Assembly: GCF_001649575.2 (NCBI RefSeq)
Contig: NC_051444.1
Location: 24,572,478-24,636,477, forward strand
Direction of reading: 5' to 3'
Origin: Kryptolebias marmoratus
Taxonomy: Eukaryota; Chordata; Actinopteri; Cyprinodontiformes; Rivulidae
Length of the DNA: 64,000 nt
Shown here: positions 36,606-48,214 of the stretch, in pieces
Numbering within the stretch: position 1 is the stretch's first letter
How the letters are laid out: each line of letters starts with the position of its first letter
The notes under the pieces: model-generated
Databases searched by the model: none
The model's input: only the letters and a program-made list of their open reading frames with translations
What the model was told of the DNA's origin: nothing
Made by a program: the position numbers and the translations under genes

Positions 36606-39015
36606 AAAACATTGCATTTGAACAAGATGATTACCTGCTATATTTGTTGTTGCACCTAACTGATGTAATTCAGTATGCTGTCCACATTTCTACAGCAACA
36701 TATGTTGAAGATTTTTTGGAAAAAAAAATGCATTTAAATTAGCTTAGATCACTTAGATGAATATCAAATATGCTCTGCCTGCCTGCATGAAGTCTCCTAA
36801 TATCATTGCCAGTTCTTGTAAACCATGACGTGAGAAACCATGTAATGTAAGCACCGCTCTTGGGATGCAGACAGCGAGTTTCAACAGAAGTCAGAGTGGG
36901 TTTGTGTTGGGAGACTGTGGAAAAAGGAACATCTGTTACTGTAAATGCAGTCTCAAGAGGGCAGCTTGCTGCTCAACAACACTCTGACTGAGCGAACCAG
37001 TCGGACTGTTTGTCACCTCCCCTTGCTTTGTTGATGCTCTCTGATTATTTCCGTCTCGCTGGCCTTCCTCTCTCTTCTGTCTCCCTCCATCTCACTTCTC
37101 TTCCCTTCTTGTCGTGTTTGATGTAGGCTGCCTTGCTGCTGCATTTTATCATGTAGCTCTCCCCGGACAATCTTTGTTACTCCTCTTACTCAGGGCCCCG
37201 ATTCCTCCCCTCTCTGGTCTCTGATTCTACCTATTCTCTTTGCAGCATGATACTCCTCTCCTCCTTTCTATGACAGTTCTCTGTGGTTCTTCCTTTCCTT
37301 CTTGACCACTTCTAATTTGTTCTGCCCCTGACATTCACTTGTACATGTCTCATTGGTCACTGTCTACTGAGCTTTCCATTACCCTCTCGCGCCTTACCCC
37401 CTCCTTGAATTGTTTGATCTCATACTTTTGCTGTCAAAGATTTGTTTCTCTCTACAGCAGGCTACAGAGGTGTTTTTCATCAGCGATGGCTTTATCAGCA
37501 GCAAGCACAAAGGGTGAGCAGCTTGTGAGGCTTTGCTTTTCTCCGTATCTCAGTTCAGGGAGAATTATTTAGTGCGCGTTGCACACACAGAGCAGGTATT
37601 GCCATTTCAATATGTCATTAGTAACAACTGAATGCACCAAAAGCATTCAGAAGGCTGCAGGGGGACATGGGTGTTTATTAGAAAAAAAACAAAAAGGCAT
37701 GTAAAATTCTGCACTCTTGTTTCCTGTTAAAAGCGATTGCATAAACCCATGTTTGGACATGCAAGAACAAATTTTTAAAAACGAAATGCCAAATTGTGAG
37801 AAAAGAATTTTCATTTTGAAGTCGACAAATCTCCGTATCTCTTACAATACAGCTTCTCAGGCAATTCAGTTCTCACTGAATGTTGATTAGCTGGAGGTGT
37901 CAAAAAGCAGAATCACTTTTCTCCCAAATGTGTGAGTATAAAAGTTCTAAATGGACCGATTTTCTTTCCCCACAAACCAGCAGACCCATGCGGAGTGAGA
38001 AAGACGTGACCAACAGCTGTTGCAAAGTTATATAATGTGGTAATTGTAGATGAAACGGGGAAAAAAGTGCTTGTCTTGAAAACTGACAGACTTACGTTGT
38101 TATTAGAAGAGTCTGGTTCCACCTCAGAAGGTATGGCAGTGGAGGACCCCTCTTTGTTTAGAGTTTGTTTGTCTTACTTGCATCCTTCTTTGCAGCCTCA
38201 GATACAACCTAGAAGGGAACTGCTGGCATTAAATTAGTTTAACATCCTAGACCTGAAAATGTAGCTGATTTAGGAGGAAAGCCAGCAATTAAAATGAAGA
38301 GAAAATATCAAGAGTAAGGAAAGAACAATGAAATTACCTTCACTTTTCAGGAGCAATAATTTGTGTCGGATTCAATCTTTTAGACTAAAACAAAGTTCAA
38401 CCAATGCAGTTTCAAATATTTATGAACTAATGTGTCGTGCAAACCAAATGATGTACTTTAATATATATGGAGTTTTGATACTATACTTGTTTTTAAAATA
38501 TAATGCATGTTAGAAGAGACAAAGGTGAGATTTTGACCAGATTTTGGTCGATTTCCAGTTTTCAATAAGGCCATACGTCACGTCTGCGTGTCTGCAAAGT
38601 TTGTTTACTACCATCTTTTGATTTGTTCCTTTATATGTACAAATTGGATAAAAAATAAGTGAGATAGGCAGAAATTCATTTCAAAGATGTATTGTATTAT
38701 TACCTAAGATGTAAGGCTGAATACAAAACATTTGTATGTTTAGAAGCTGTTTTTTTTTGTACAAGAAGAATGGTTGGAGAGCAGCGAGTGATCATTATAG
38801 TGTTCTCTATTTTCTCAAAGGTCAGCGCTGCCGGAATCATTTACTGTTTAAAATACTAATGTTTAACAGTGCAAAATTCTCTTTATGTTGCCTTTGTGTG
38901 AACAGCTGCTGTGGTTCATTTCAAGTTATTTCACTCACTGTTTTGAGATTGATAGTTCAACCCAAGATGAACTGAAAGGAACAGGTAAAACAATGACAAC
39001 AACAAAAAAAATACC
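36606..39015. other. Unique-looking stretch with a pyrimidine-rich block
   Basis: About 37010-37330 is strongly C/T-rich on the + strand. The rest is AT-rich without recognisable repeats. No gene seen; frames such as 38885-39307 run into the LTR at 39021 and are not genes. Confidence 0.5.
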
Positions 39016-39020
39016 AAAAC

Positions 39021-39522
39021 TGTTAGGATATGGGTTTATGTTGTCTTTTCTTTGTGATTTCTTTTGCATTTTGGGTTATTGTTTTCATGTTTTGTCTTTG
39101 TATTGTTTCTGCCTTCTGTGTTCTTTCATCATTCACTCCTCCTCTGTCTGCACTTGTTTACTTGCCACACCCATCTCCACCCATCTCCACCTGCCTACAC
39201 TTATAATCACTCACCTGTGCCCACTTCTCATAATTATTTCTCTGTCTTTAAAACTCGGTCACTTTCTCCATTCCCTCGCTGGTTCATTGACTATGGTTTG
39301 TCCCTAGAATGTCCCTTGTCCCTTGTCCCTTGTCTCTCACCTCTCGCCTCGCCTTGTATTAGTTTGGATTTTTGTTATGTTTAGTGTTTTGCTGCCACGT
39401 AAGCTTTTTGTTTTCTCGTTCTTTTGTTTAAGAAAAAATACATTTTTATATTTTTTTAAATTTTATTTATTGATTTATTTTTTTGAGTCTGCGTTCTGCT
39501 TTCGCCATGCTCCGTCCTGGCA
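39021..39522 (+). mobile_element. Solo LTR, 502 bp, perfect 5-bp target duplication
   Basis: Begins TGTTAGGATATGGG and ends CCGTCCTGGCA, with AAAAC on both sides (39016-39020 and 39523-39527). The termini form a short imperfect inverted repeat (TGTTAGGA against TCCTGGCA). A TATA-like TCTTTAAAACTC lies near 39244-39256. A degenerate A-rich polyadenylation region lies at 39430-39475. Internal stutters include CACCCATCTC twice (39171-39192) and three TTGTCCC units (39314-39335). No internal retroviral region is present. The family is unassigned, with Ty3/gypsy-like most likely from the 5-bp duplication and layout. Confidence 0.8.
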
Positions 39523-39637
39523 AAAACAGCAACATGCAACTTTTACACACTAATGGGAGTTTGGAATGAATTACCTTATAAACAAAATTTAAATTAACCT
39601 GCGTTCATCAAGCCACAACATGTGACTTGATGGTCAT

Positions 39638-40490
39638 TTAGGCCTTATCCACACAGATTATTTTTTTCCAAAGTGTTCTTTTCATTTGTTGTTTCCATAA
39701 GGATCCTTGTTAACACAACACAGTTTCCACAAATCTCCTCATCCACACAGAAACAGCAAAAATTGCCCAAAACGGTGAAGTAACCACGCCAGGCCTGAAT
39801 TAAACTCTGTATCGCTTCCACAAAAATACACCAGAAACAGAAAGCAAAGTGTGGAGCAATAAACCTTGTTCTGGATACAAAATGTGAGCACAAAAAGAAG
39901 AAGAGGACACCCTCGGGTTGTAGCATCAACATATGTTAATAACTAGACACAGAGATATTATGCCAAAGTTGAGGCCAAAACAAGATAAGCGTCCCCTGTA
40001 GGCTGGCTGTCCATAAAAAAAAAAAAAACACACCTCTAATAATTTTGTCCAGTTCTTACTTTGCTGTTGTATTTTCAAAGATTATTTTTTTCTAATTCAT
40101 TTAGTTGTAATTAATTATTTGATGATTAAAAACAACGAGGTTTTGTGTGGTGGGGGGGTGAGTAGGCGGGGCTTAAAAACCCACGTTCAAACTTCGACGA
40201 CTCTGGCTCCAAAAAATCAACATGGCAGCGCCCATAAACCAGATCCCACTGGCTTCACTTTTGAACAGGAGGAGACGGAGATACTTTGTCCATCTTTTAC
40301 ATGCCAATGGGATGCAGATCAGATTAGAGGATTATTATCGTTGTTTTCAAAAGTCTGGGTTTTGAATACCGACACAAAAACACAAGGTTGCTCTTTGTAG
40401 ATTTTTTCAAACTGAAGCCCATTTTTATAAAGATATTGTTTTGGGGCTCCTGAAAAGATGTTTTTGTGTGGACACAAGGCTGAAGCGATA
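39638..40490. mobile_element. Non-autonomous DNA transposon (MITE-like), about 850 bp
   Basis: The outer ends form an imperfect inverted repeat: AGGCCTTATCCACACAG at 39640-39656, against the reverse complement of TGTGTGGACACAAGGCTGA at 40466-40484. Internally there are further inverted CCACACAG / CACAAAAACACAAGG-like words. No transposase is encoded. Such CCTT..CCACAC ends are seen in common fish MITEs, possibly hAT-derived. I could not define a target duplication, so the boundaries are approximate. Confidence 0.5.
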
Positions 40491-41059
40491 AAAAAAAATA
40501 ACAACAAAAAACAATGTGTGTTCGCAGAAATGTTCCTTTGTGGACAGCCTTTTAGAGTAAATCAAAGTCTCATACAACGCTAAAATACAGCAGCAAAACC
40601 TGCTTTGTTTGATGTGAATTTTTTTGTCCACTAGGCACGTGTCGCTATGAGATTAGTTTTGAGCAAAAATACAATAGCTTTATGATATTATAGTTTTAAA
40701 ATAAGTCAAAATTGGATCACATGATTTTTGTTTGCTTTTATTTAAAGCAAAAATGCATTTATTATTACTTTTGATGCCTAAATATTATCATATATCTCTT
40801 AATGATTATTCTATAGGTATGATAGTATAATATATCTCATTGAAGTATTTTTTATAATTGTTTTAATTTTAATGCACAGAGTTTATACCAATATGTGATC
40901 AGCAGTTTAGTTTATAACATTTTTATCTTCCTCCTGGCTGCTGTACACAACTGAATGACAGCTCGGAGCAACAGGTAGGAAAGGAAGGAGCACTACCCGG
41001 TGCTCCATGTGATCAGACAAGGGGCGAGAACAAAACAAGACAGAAAAGACATGCTTTAT
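40491..41059. other. AT-rich stretch, no gene seen
   Basis: A further CCTTTGTGGACAGCC word at 40540-40555 echoes the MITE end just upstream. A small inverted repeat, GAGCAC..GTGCTC, lies near 40988-41005. Nothing else recognised. Confidence 0.4.
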
Positions 41060-41195
41060 CTTTGGTATCTTATTTAAAGGCCTTTAAACCGTAGGATTGG
41101 TATGGCAGAAAAGTTTAGTGGTTTTGACAGTGTGACTTTTTTACCCCGTAGTATACTTTGAAACCGTTTATCGACCCAGGCCTAGTGTCCACACT
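41060..41195 (+). mobile_element. Possible hAT-type terminal fragment
   Basis: GGTATGGCAGAAAAGTTTAG, GGTTTTGACAGTGTGAC and TTGAAACCGTTTATCG, then CCCAGGCCTAG, form a series I associate with ends of fish hAT elements. Only this end is seen, with no coding sequence and no partner terminus. Confidence 0.35.
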
Positions 41196-43734
41196 TCTTT
41201 GTGCTCGCAGAAAATTGCGTTAGCCCATCCCCCGCTTTGCTGAGGCTGTTAAACATGAGGAGGTGGGTCAGAGTCGGCATTAGTGTCCATCATGTAGGAG
41301 TCATTAGATCTGATGATTGCTCTGCACAGACACATAAAAACCAGGTTATATGAGGGCATTTTGCACCACCAGGTGTGAATTAAACCACAAGCCCTTCACT
41401 CTGTAATTGTCTTATATTTTGTAGCCATTATCTCCCACTGCCTAATTATTAATCAATAAGATTCCCGTGTAGTTTTATGGACAATTAGTGTCTTTTGTGG
41501 CTTGCTCAATCAAGGTCCAAACACCAGTGAATGATGATTCTGTCCTGTCAGAAGGTTTTGTAGCGTTACAAAGCAGTAGAAAATAAAAGCATGACGGATG
41601 TCTGTGCTCTCTTTCCTCAAATATCCTGTTCGAGTACCTAACAACACAAGCATTCACTGTCTTAATGCATCAAAACCCCCATATAAAGAAGAGTCCGGTC
41701 TCTTACTGCGGCAGCCCAAGGTCAACTTACATGTTAACTTTGAAATTCTCTCTTCCCATTTTTTACAGTCCAACAGCATCTCTTGTAATTCAGCTTGCTC
41801 CGCTGCCACCTGCAGTCAGGCTATAATGTGAAGGAAACATCTTGTTTATCTGCTCAGCATGACACACGCATACCTGGAATATTAATGCAAAGCACTGGCC
41901 ATGAACATGCTTGAATGCACAAAGCACATTTATAATACACAGTTCTGCTGACAAGAACTGTGTCAGGTCTTTTCTTTTGCAAATCAGCTTTTCATAGTAT
42001 TTACCTATTTATTAACTTTAGTTATCTACTGCAAACACTTAAAACCACAGGTATTACGATGAGGTTTAAATGAAAAGATAAGCTATAATTTGACTTCAGG
42101 GATGTCACCAGGTTTAAAGGTTAGGGGGACTTGGCTCAAAGGGGCAGTACAAAACATAAAACATCAACATATAAACTGATTAAGAAGCCAGAAAATATTT
42201 TGTCCTGACATCGATCCAAAGCTGCTCAGAGAAATTGTTTTTTTTTGTGAAGTCTACATGTCAAGTATTTTAATTTTTTCATTTTTTAATATGTAAGTGT
42301 TGATTTTAGACAGTGTAAAGTTTCTGATTTGATGTTTGGGACTTTTGTTGCAATTAAAACATTTCTTTTTTAATTTACCTCTAATGAGAGGCATGAATAC
42401 TTACTTAAATATTTTAATATTTTAACAGTAAACACTCATGTGTCAAGAAAAAATATGACTTGAAAGACACAAACACATATATTAAACCATCCAAGTAAGT
42501 GTTGAAGCTACTATGAGATTTTTTTAACAACTGGTTATTTAAATGATTGGTAAATGATTAATTAATAGAAAATAAATGTTTGTTTTTTTTAAATCCGCAG
42601 TAGTAGAAGAATCATGATGTTACTTAGAGAAGTCTTACTTCTTTGTGTTAAGTTCACGCCTGCACTCATTTCTGGTATAAAAACAAAACAAAAACATATT
42701 ATTACTATGATCATAGGGGAGCTTAGAAAACATTTTAGAGGGGGCTTCAGCTCTGAAATAAACCTCACAAAGTTAACTGTGTTGATTTCTTTGAGAAGGT
42801 TTGAAGTTTTTTGCTTTTAAAGACTTAATAAATACATGAACTCTTTCTGTTTCTTCCATTTCTCACTTTGGTTTTACTTTTTTCCTACAAAAAGCAGAAT
42901 ATATAATTTTTGCTGGATTGTTACCCAGACAACTGTGGTTCATGTCCTGTGCAAGGTTATTTTTAATTTTCATGCACTTAAAAACCTTTTGTCCATTTTT
43001 TATTTCATTTTTTTGCATTCTTTTCATTTTGTTTTTGATAATATTAAAAACTGGAACAGTATTTTATTCCAAATGCTGTTTGATCAAGCTTATGCAGAGT
43101 TTAGCTTGGTTACACAAAGTCTGAAGCCACTGAACTCTGTAAATATTTTTCTTGTGAGATGACTAAATGGTTTCTTATTTTCGTGTCTTGGTGAAGAAAA
43201 ATTCTGACACAAGTTATTCTGTAATACAAATGATGTTATATGGCTGTGTTGTGGTGAAGCATGGAAAACTGCAATATTTTTATTTAGCAAATCCAAATAT
43301 TCATGGTTTTGATTTCACATAAATCACTTGTTAGCCTTGCTTGCATAAATTCAATTTTTTTAGAAGTCTGAAAAGGGGTGTTCTTAGAAAGGCAATTCCC
43401 TTAAAGCTAAAGAAAATGTTCATTTACAATTCATTTCCAGTAAATACTTATATATCAAACTCCATCTTGCTGGATTTTCTTTCAGTGAAGAAATTAACCT
43501 TATTTATGTATGAAAAGGAGGTGTTGATGGTAGATCTCAGATATCTAAACACAAGTTTGACACAAAAGATACTGAATGAAAGGTACTGAATGATCATGAA
43601 GACAGTCGGTAAGTTTTTCTGTATTACAGAACCTCTGCAGTTCTTTAATTGTTTACATAACTGGATGGTTGTAATGATTTTTTGTTCAGTTTTTTTTTTT
43701 TTAAATTCAGAACAGTTTGATTATATAGCAAAAA
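41196..43734. other. Unique-looking stretch, no gene seen
   Basis: About 41320-41520 is repeat-free, with AGGTGTGAATTA (T-box-like) and CTAATTATTAATCAATAAG words, and could be regulatory. The remainder is very AT-rich. Open frames at 42836-43162 and nearby are Phe/Leu/Lys-rich chance frames. Confidence 0.45.
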
Positions 43735-44372
43735 GTCTTGCAGACAAACTCTGGAAGCTGTTCCACAAGAAGAGCCTGATGATTAAAAACTCTGCCTCCT
43801 ATTCCTGTTCTACCTTTTAAACCATAAGTGAATCAAACCTAATAAATATGTAGAAGAACAGAATATGTTAGAAGAACAATTTTAACATTTATTCTGTGGA
43901 GAACAGGATAAGTCTGAGCTCTTCTTACTCTCACCAGAACTCTGGCAGCAGTATTTTGTATCAGCTGGAGATCTTTCAGAATATTTTGTAGACATCCCAA
44001 GAATAAGAAAATCCCAGTAGTCTCTCACCTATAGGTAATAAATGCATGGACCAGTTTCTCCTGCATCACTTTGAGACAGGATGTTTCCCATTTTAGCAAT
44101 ACAGCACAGGTAAAACAAATAGGTCTTAGTCACATAGTTTATGGTGGAACTAAAGGAGGATATCCTTTAAAAATAACACCAAGGTTCCTTGCATTAGAAG
44201 TGGAGGTTAAATAAATGCCATCCTCGCTGGGCTTTATATAGTGTATTGATAAGCAAGTATTATCAGCATAACAATGAACAATTTTTACTGCTGTTTAATA
44301 ATTATACCTAATAAAAGGTAACAAAGTAAAACTGATCGGTCCAAACATCAAACCTTGGGGAACCCTGTGATA
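43735..44372 (-). pseudogene. LINE reverse transcriptase fragment (CR1/L2 group), heavily decayed
   Basis: On the reverse strand the translation passes through VPQGLMFGP (normally VPQGSxLGP), CYADNT (the YADD catalytic box, here YADN, at 44259-44270), ARNLGVIF, EKLVHAFIT and LQLIQNTAARVLVRVRRA. Downstream (43735-43810) come the words encoding the end of the protein and the conserved 3' region. At least four in-frame stops and several indels are present. The second catalytic Asp has become Asn. It is the same LINE type as the fragment at 61.4-62.6 kb, and older. It has no function. Confidence 0.82.
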
Positions 44373-46134
44373 TAAATGTTAAATTTAAGAACAGAGGAAA
44401 AAAACAAAAAACAACACACTGTAGTAACTGTTAAGACGAAGTTAAAAAGACCTAATTTATTTGAGGTATTGGACAAGATTCCCATTTTCACTGTGCAAAA
44501 CCTAGTTCTAATATTTGTTTGCATATTGGCAAAGTGACGTGTTTTTATATGAGGACACATTAACACCAAACAATATTTGAGGTAACTGAGACTGGGACTA
44601 ATTTACCACCTATGATTTTTCAATAAAGTTGGTTCAAATATTGGTTACATTTCTGAAAAAGAGACTCAGAGATGATAGAGTACCAAGTCAGGAGAGCCTG
44701 AAAAAAAACAATCTTTCTGAGTTGATTGGAGTTTTCCTTTCTTAGTCAGTGGAGAGGGACATTATTTTCCTATAGAATAACCACTCATACCATAAAAAAG
44801 CAATATTTGGTTTCTAGATTTTTGATGGTTTTAAAGTTAAATGTTGGCAAGCTGGATGCATTTTTATGTGCACATACAGTATTCTAAATAGGCTTTTCTG
44901 TCAGATTTGGTATCCGGCATTAGGGAAATATTCGGAAGCATGTTTGCGAGCCGGTCCCTCCACTCTGCCTTTGCCCTAGGACTGGATGACTGCTGTCACT
45001 GTGTCTGAAAAACGGGGCACCGCTGCAACAAATCAGTCTCCTCCCAATAGCAGTCGATATAATAAGGCCAGACCTGCAGGCGGCTGTAGGTGTATGCGTG
45101 AGTGTATGTATGTGTGTTTCCTGCTGCTCGGTGGGAGGAGGGAAGAGAGAATACTCAAGAGATTAGAGATTTATTGATTATTCTTTTCTCCCACTCTAAC
45201 TCCTTCCCTCGTCCTCTCTCTATCTTCCCTGGGTCTCCCATACTCCGCAGGTTTATTTATAGAGGGTTGTAGAGGGCTGCATTTTTGGCCCAGCAGTTTG
45301 ATACGGACTCATAGTGTCTCCACTTCTCTGAAGACATCATTCCAGTCTCAGGGTAGTCTAAAGACAAACATTAAGGCAATAATCTCCTTCGTCATTCAAG
45401 CTGCCTCTTTAACACTTTGCGAATGCTTCGTGCTGTCTCCCCTTGTTGCACTTTGAACAACATTAAAATGTAAATGGAAGCTTCTCAGTGCAAAAGGGAC
45501 GCACCCTGTGACAGCAACTCTGATGGGCAAGAAAAGACAGCAAATTGTAGACATGTAGATGATTGCACCGCGTGTGTGTTTGTGCTATTTGATAATGACT
45601 GTGTTTGGAATATGAATGAACAGGAGCGCAGAGGGGGGTGGCGGGGGCAGGCGTTAGTTGAGACTTGGCAGTCTATATGAAGATTTGCTGCCGGGTGCAA
45701 GCTTGTTTCAGTAGGATGTGTCAGCTCTGAAGGTCTCCTATAAAGGCACAAATTACGGAATAATATGGACTGAAGCTACTGAAGCTTAGCCTTCATCCCA
45801 TTGTGAGCTGAAAATGTGAGACTGTTCTTTATAACAGAATCTTAGCAAACGCTCAAAAGAGACACATGTTCCCATTTAGGCCCCCAGGCCTCCAATTATG
45901 ATGGCTTTCTGTTGGGAGCAAAACAGAAAACTAAAATAACATTATGACAGTGTCACAAAGTGAGCACAGGGACACGTCTTCAGGTGACTAGAAAGATACA
46001 TTTAAAATCTTTACTCTGACAACACACACGCACGCAGGTGTTAAACATTAGTCTCTTTGTTCACTAAAAGATGAAAAACTGATCACTGAGCTCTAGACTT
46101 CTTTAAAATTTCAGTTCATTTTTTTGTCTACCTC
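44373..46134. other. Unique-looking stretch, no gene seen
   Basis: Contains a mixed-composition block at about 44930-45420 with no repeats. The 63- to 88-codon frames around 44986-45751 lack recognisable domains. No transposon ends seen. Confidence 0.45.
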
Positions 46135-46580
46135 TAAAGTAATGGTTTTATCTGTTTCTGTGTGTTTGTCTGTCTTGTAACGTGAGCAAAATATCTCATC
46201 AATTTTCTTAAAACATTCAGAAGTTATCACTGGACGTACGTTTAAAACTGATGAACTTTTGTAACAAAATTCAAGATGGCCACCACAGCAAATTGACTTT
46301 AGCCTACTCAAAAATGGCTATACCACAGTGAATCTGACAGATATTGTACTAAAATTTGGTGTGGTCATAGCTGACAGCCGTCCACAACACATTCTCCAAG
46401 CGCTAACAGATCTGGTTAGATTCTGCTTGATATTCCAAGAGACTGTATGCTTCTGTTTTTCAAGATTTGACCAAAACAGATTCAGCTCTGTCATTTCTCA
46501 AAATGATTTTAGTCTAAATCTCTGGCATGAAAGGTGGCGAGGGATATGCATTTCATTTAAGGAAGTGTAGGCCTTTAATT
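46135..46580 (-). repeat. Dispersed repeat family A, reverse copy
   Basis: Reads on + as GCAAAATATCTCATCA, TTCAAGATGGCCACCACAG, AAAAATGGCTATACCACAG, TTTGGTGTGGTCATAGCTG and TTTGACCAAAACAG, then GGCATGAAAGGTGGCGAGGG, ending near TTAAGGAAGTGTAGGCC. All are family A boxes in reversed order. Confidence 0.85.
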
Positions 46581-47761
46581 TGGTTTGAGTTTTTATCTTC
46601 GTAAAGTGCTCTGAGCCTGCTTGTATAGTAAACTGGTGCTATACAGATAATGTTAGGGTTTGAATAAGTATGGGCAGCCTGTTAAGAAATATTTCCATAA
46701 TAAACACGAATAAAACCAGGAAAGGATAGCCATTACAGAAGCAGGACTGTCAGACATGCTTGCTTGTAAGAGTCTCCTATTTACCACAGAGCAAGGAAAA
46801 TAATACAGTTTGAAGGAAGAACATCTTATTCATTGTAGTAAAGGAAGATTGCAGAGCCTTGTACTTGTCAAGGGAGGTGGCAAGCATCCATTCAAACACC
46901 CTTCGGGTTTAGAGATGGCCTATTCTAAATCTAGGCAGCAAATGTCAGATTTAGACAACACCCCCAGCCCAAACGAGCATGTTGCAGACTTCCAGAGTGA
47001 AAGTGGGAAGATAATAGCACAAAGCACTGCACAAAGCTGCTGCAGAATGATTTTATCACAAAACATCAAACACCTGAGGGGAAATATATTTCTTTTGTCC
47101 CAAAACATCCTCCTAATAGATAAAAGGTTATTGCAGTACAGATGTGTTTTGCAATTCTGAATAGAGCAGTGATTGAGTAGAGTTGCTGCGAGTCCCAGCT
47201 GAGCTACCAGGGTTAAAAGTCTTTGTACCTAACAAAACGAAAAAATGACAGAATGGATAAACTTCCCACTCAGACGCAGAAAGCTCTTTTTGTATTCCAT
47301 GAAAAAAAAAAGTTTGTGAATGTTTTGGATGGGATCTAGACATCAAAATTGATTTAAAAAAATCTAAAACATCAAACAAATAATAAAAAATGTTAAATAC
47401 TTGATCATAAAGTGGGTGTTTTTCATACCATCTTTACTTCATCATTAGCTTCCATTAACTGCTTCATCTTAGCATCATATTTACAAAAGAAAAAGAGCTA
47501 TACGCTGACATAAACACACCCATCAAGTTCATCAGGTTTACTCTTTTTGCATAAGGACACAGCAGATCTTTGTTGGCCTTGAAGGACAATTTAAATAAGA
47601 GCGCTTGTCACAAACACTTCAACAACAAAAGTGACAGAAAGAATATTTATCCCACAAAATAATGAATTTCATTTCTGGATCTCTGTATATGAAGCACTGT
47701 TTGTTGATAGATTTAGTGTTCTGCACCAACCACAGCCATTTTCTGACAATTGTTTGTAGAT
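46581..47761. other. Mostly unique; LINE-tail-like word at 46600-46655
   Basis: Directly after the A copy, CGTAAAGTGCTCTGAGCC and GGTGCTATACAGATA resemble the 3' tail shared by L2-type LINEs and SINEs, but the block is too short to name. The rest holds no gene or repeat that I recognise. Confidence 0.4.
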
Positions 47762-48210
47762 TGCAGTCATTTCTGACACTAATGTCTGTTAGTGAGGATT
47801 AATAACACTTTTACTAACATGTCTGCACTCTTTTTGTAAAGGCCGCAGATTTTCCTTGTTTTATTTCGAGATTCCTTGTGGGCTATTAGTTTCCTCCCTA
47901 TGTCACTCACCATTGTTTCCTCCCAGTCATTCTGGCTTTCAGCTCCCCTTACACACCTGCACTCCATCTGCTAATCAACCCAGGTCAGTAATCCTCCCTC
48001 CCAGCCTCCCTTCCTCATCCCTCCTCATTGTTCCATCATCCTGTTTGCTGTCCGGTCCCTTGTTCCTTGTTGTTTGCTTCTGAGTTTATGGTTTAGTTGG
48101 GCTGTTTGCTGCCTGGTCAGCACTTTTATTTTTATTAAAGAGTTCTTCCACTCACTCCTGCTGCCACGTGTCGGCATCTTGGGCCCTCTTGGCTGTCACC
48201 AAACCTGACA
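47762..48210 (+). mobile_element. LTR-like block, boundaries tentative
   Basis: Ends CCAAACCTGACA at 48210 after an ATTAAA-type polyadenylation signal (about 48137) and a C/T-rich body, a layout like the LTRs at 28.9, 32.3 and 39.0 kb. The 3' boundary looks good. The 5' start is uncertain: AGAT at 47758-47761 and 48211-48214 could be a 4-bp duplication, but that short a match may be chance. Confidence 0.45.
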
Positions 48211-48214
48211 AGAT

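Noticed and set aside
43089..43160. Host exon ending in a donor-like site
   Set aside because: No conserved protein words and equally good donor-like strings occur throughout the AT-rich DNA.
45044..45066. CCAAT followed by a TATA-like GATATAATAAG
   Set aside because: The two boxes are too close for a usual promoter and no transcript or exon follows.
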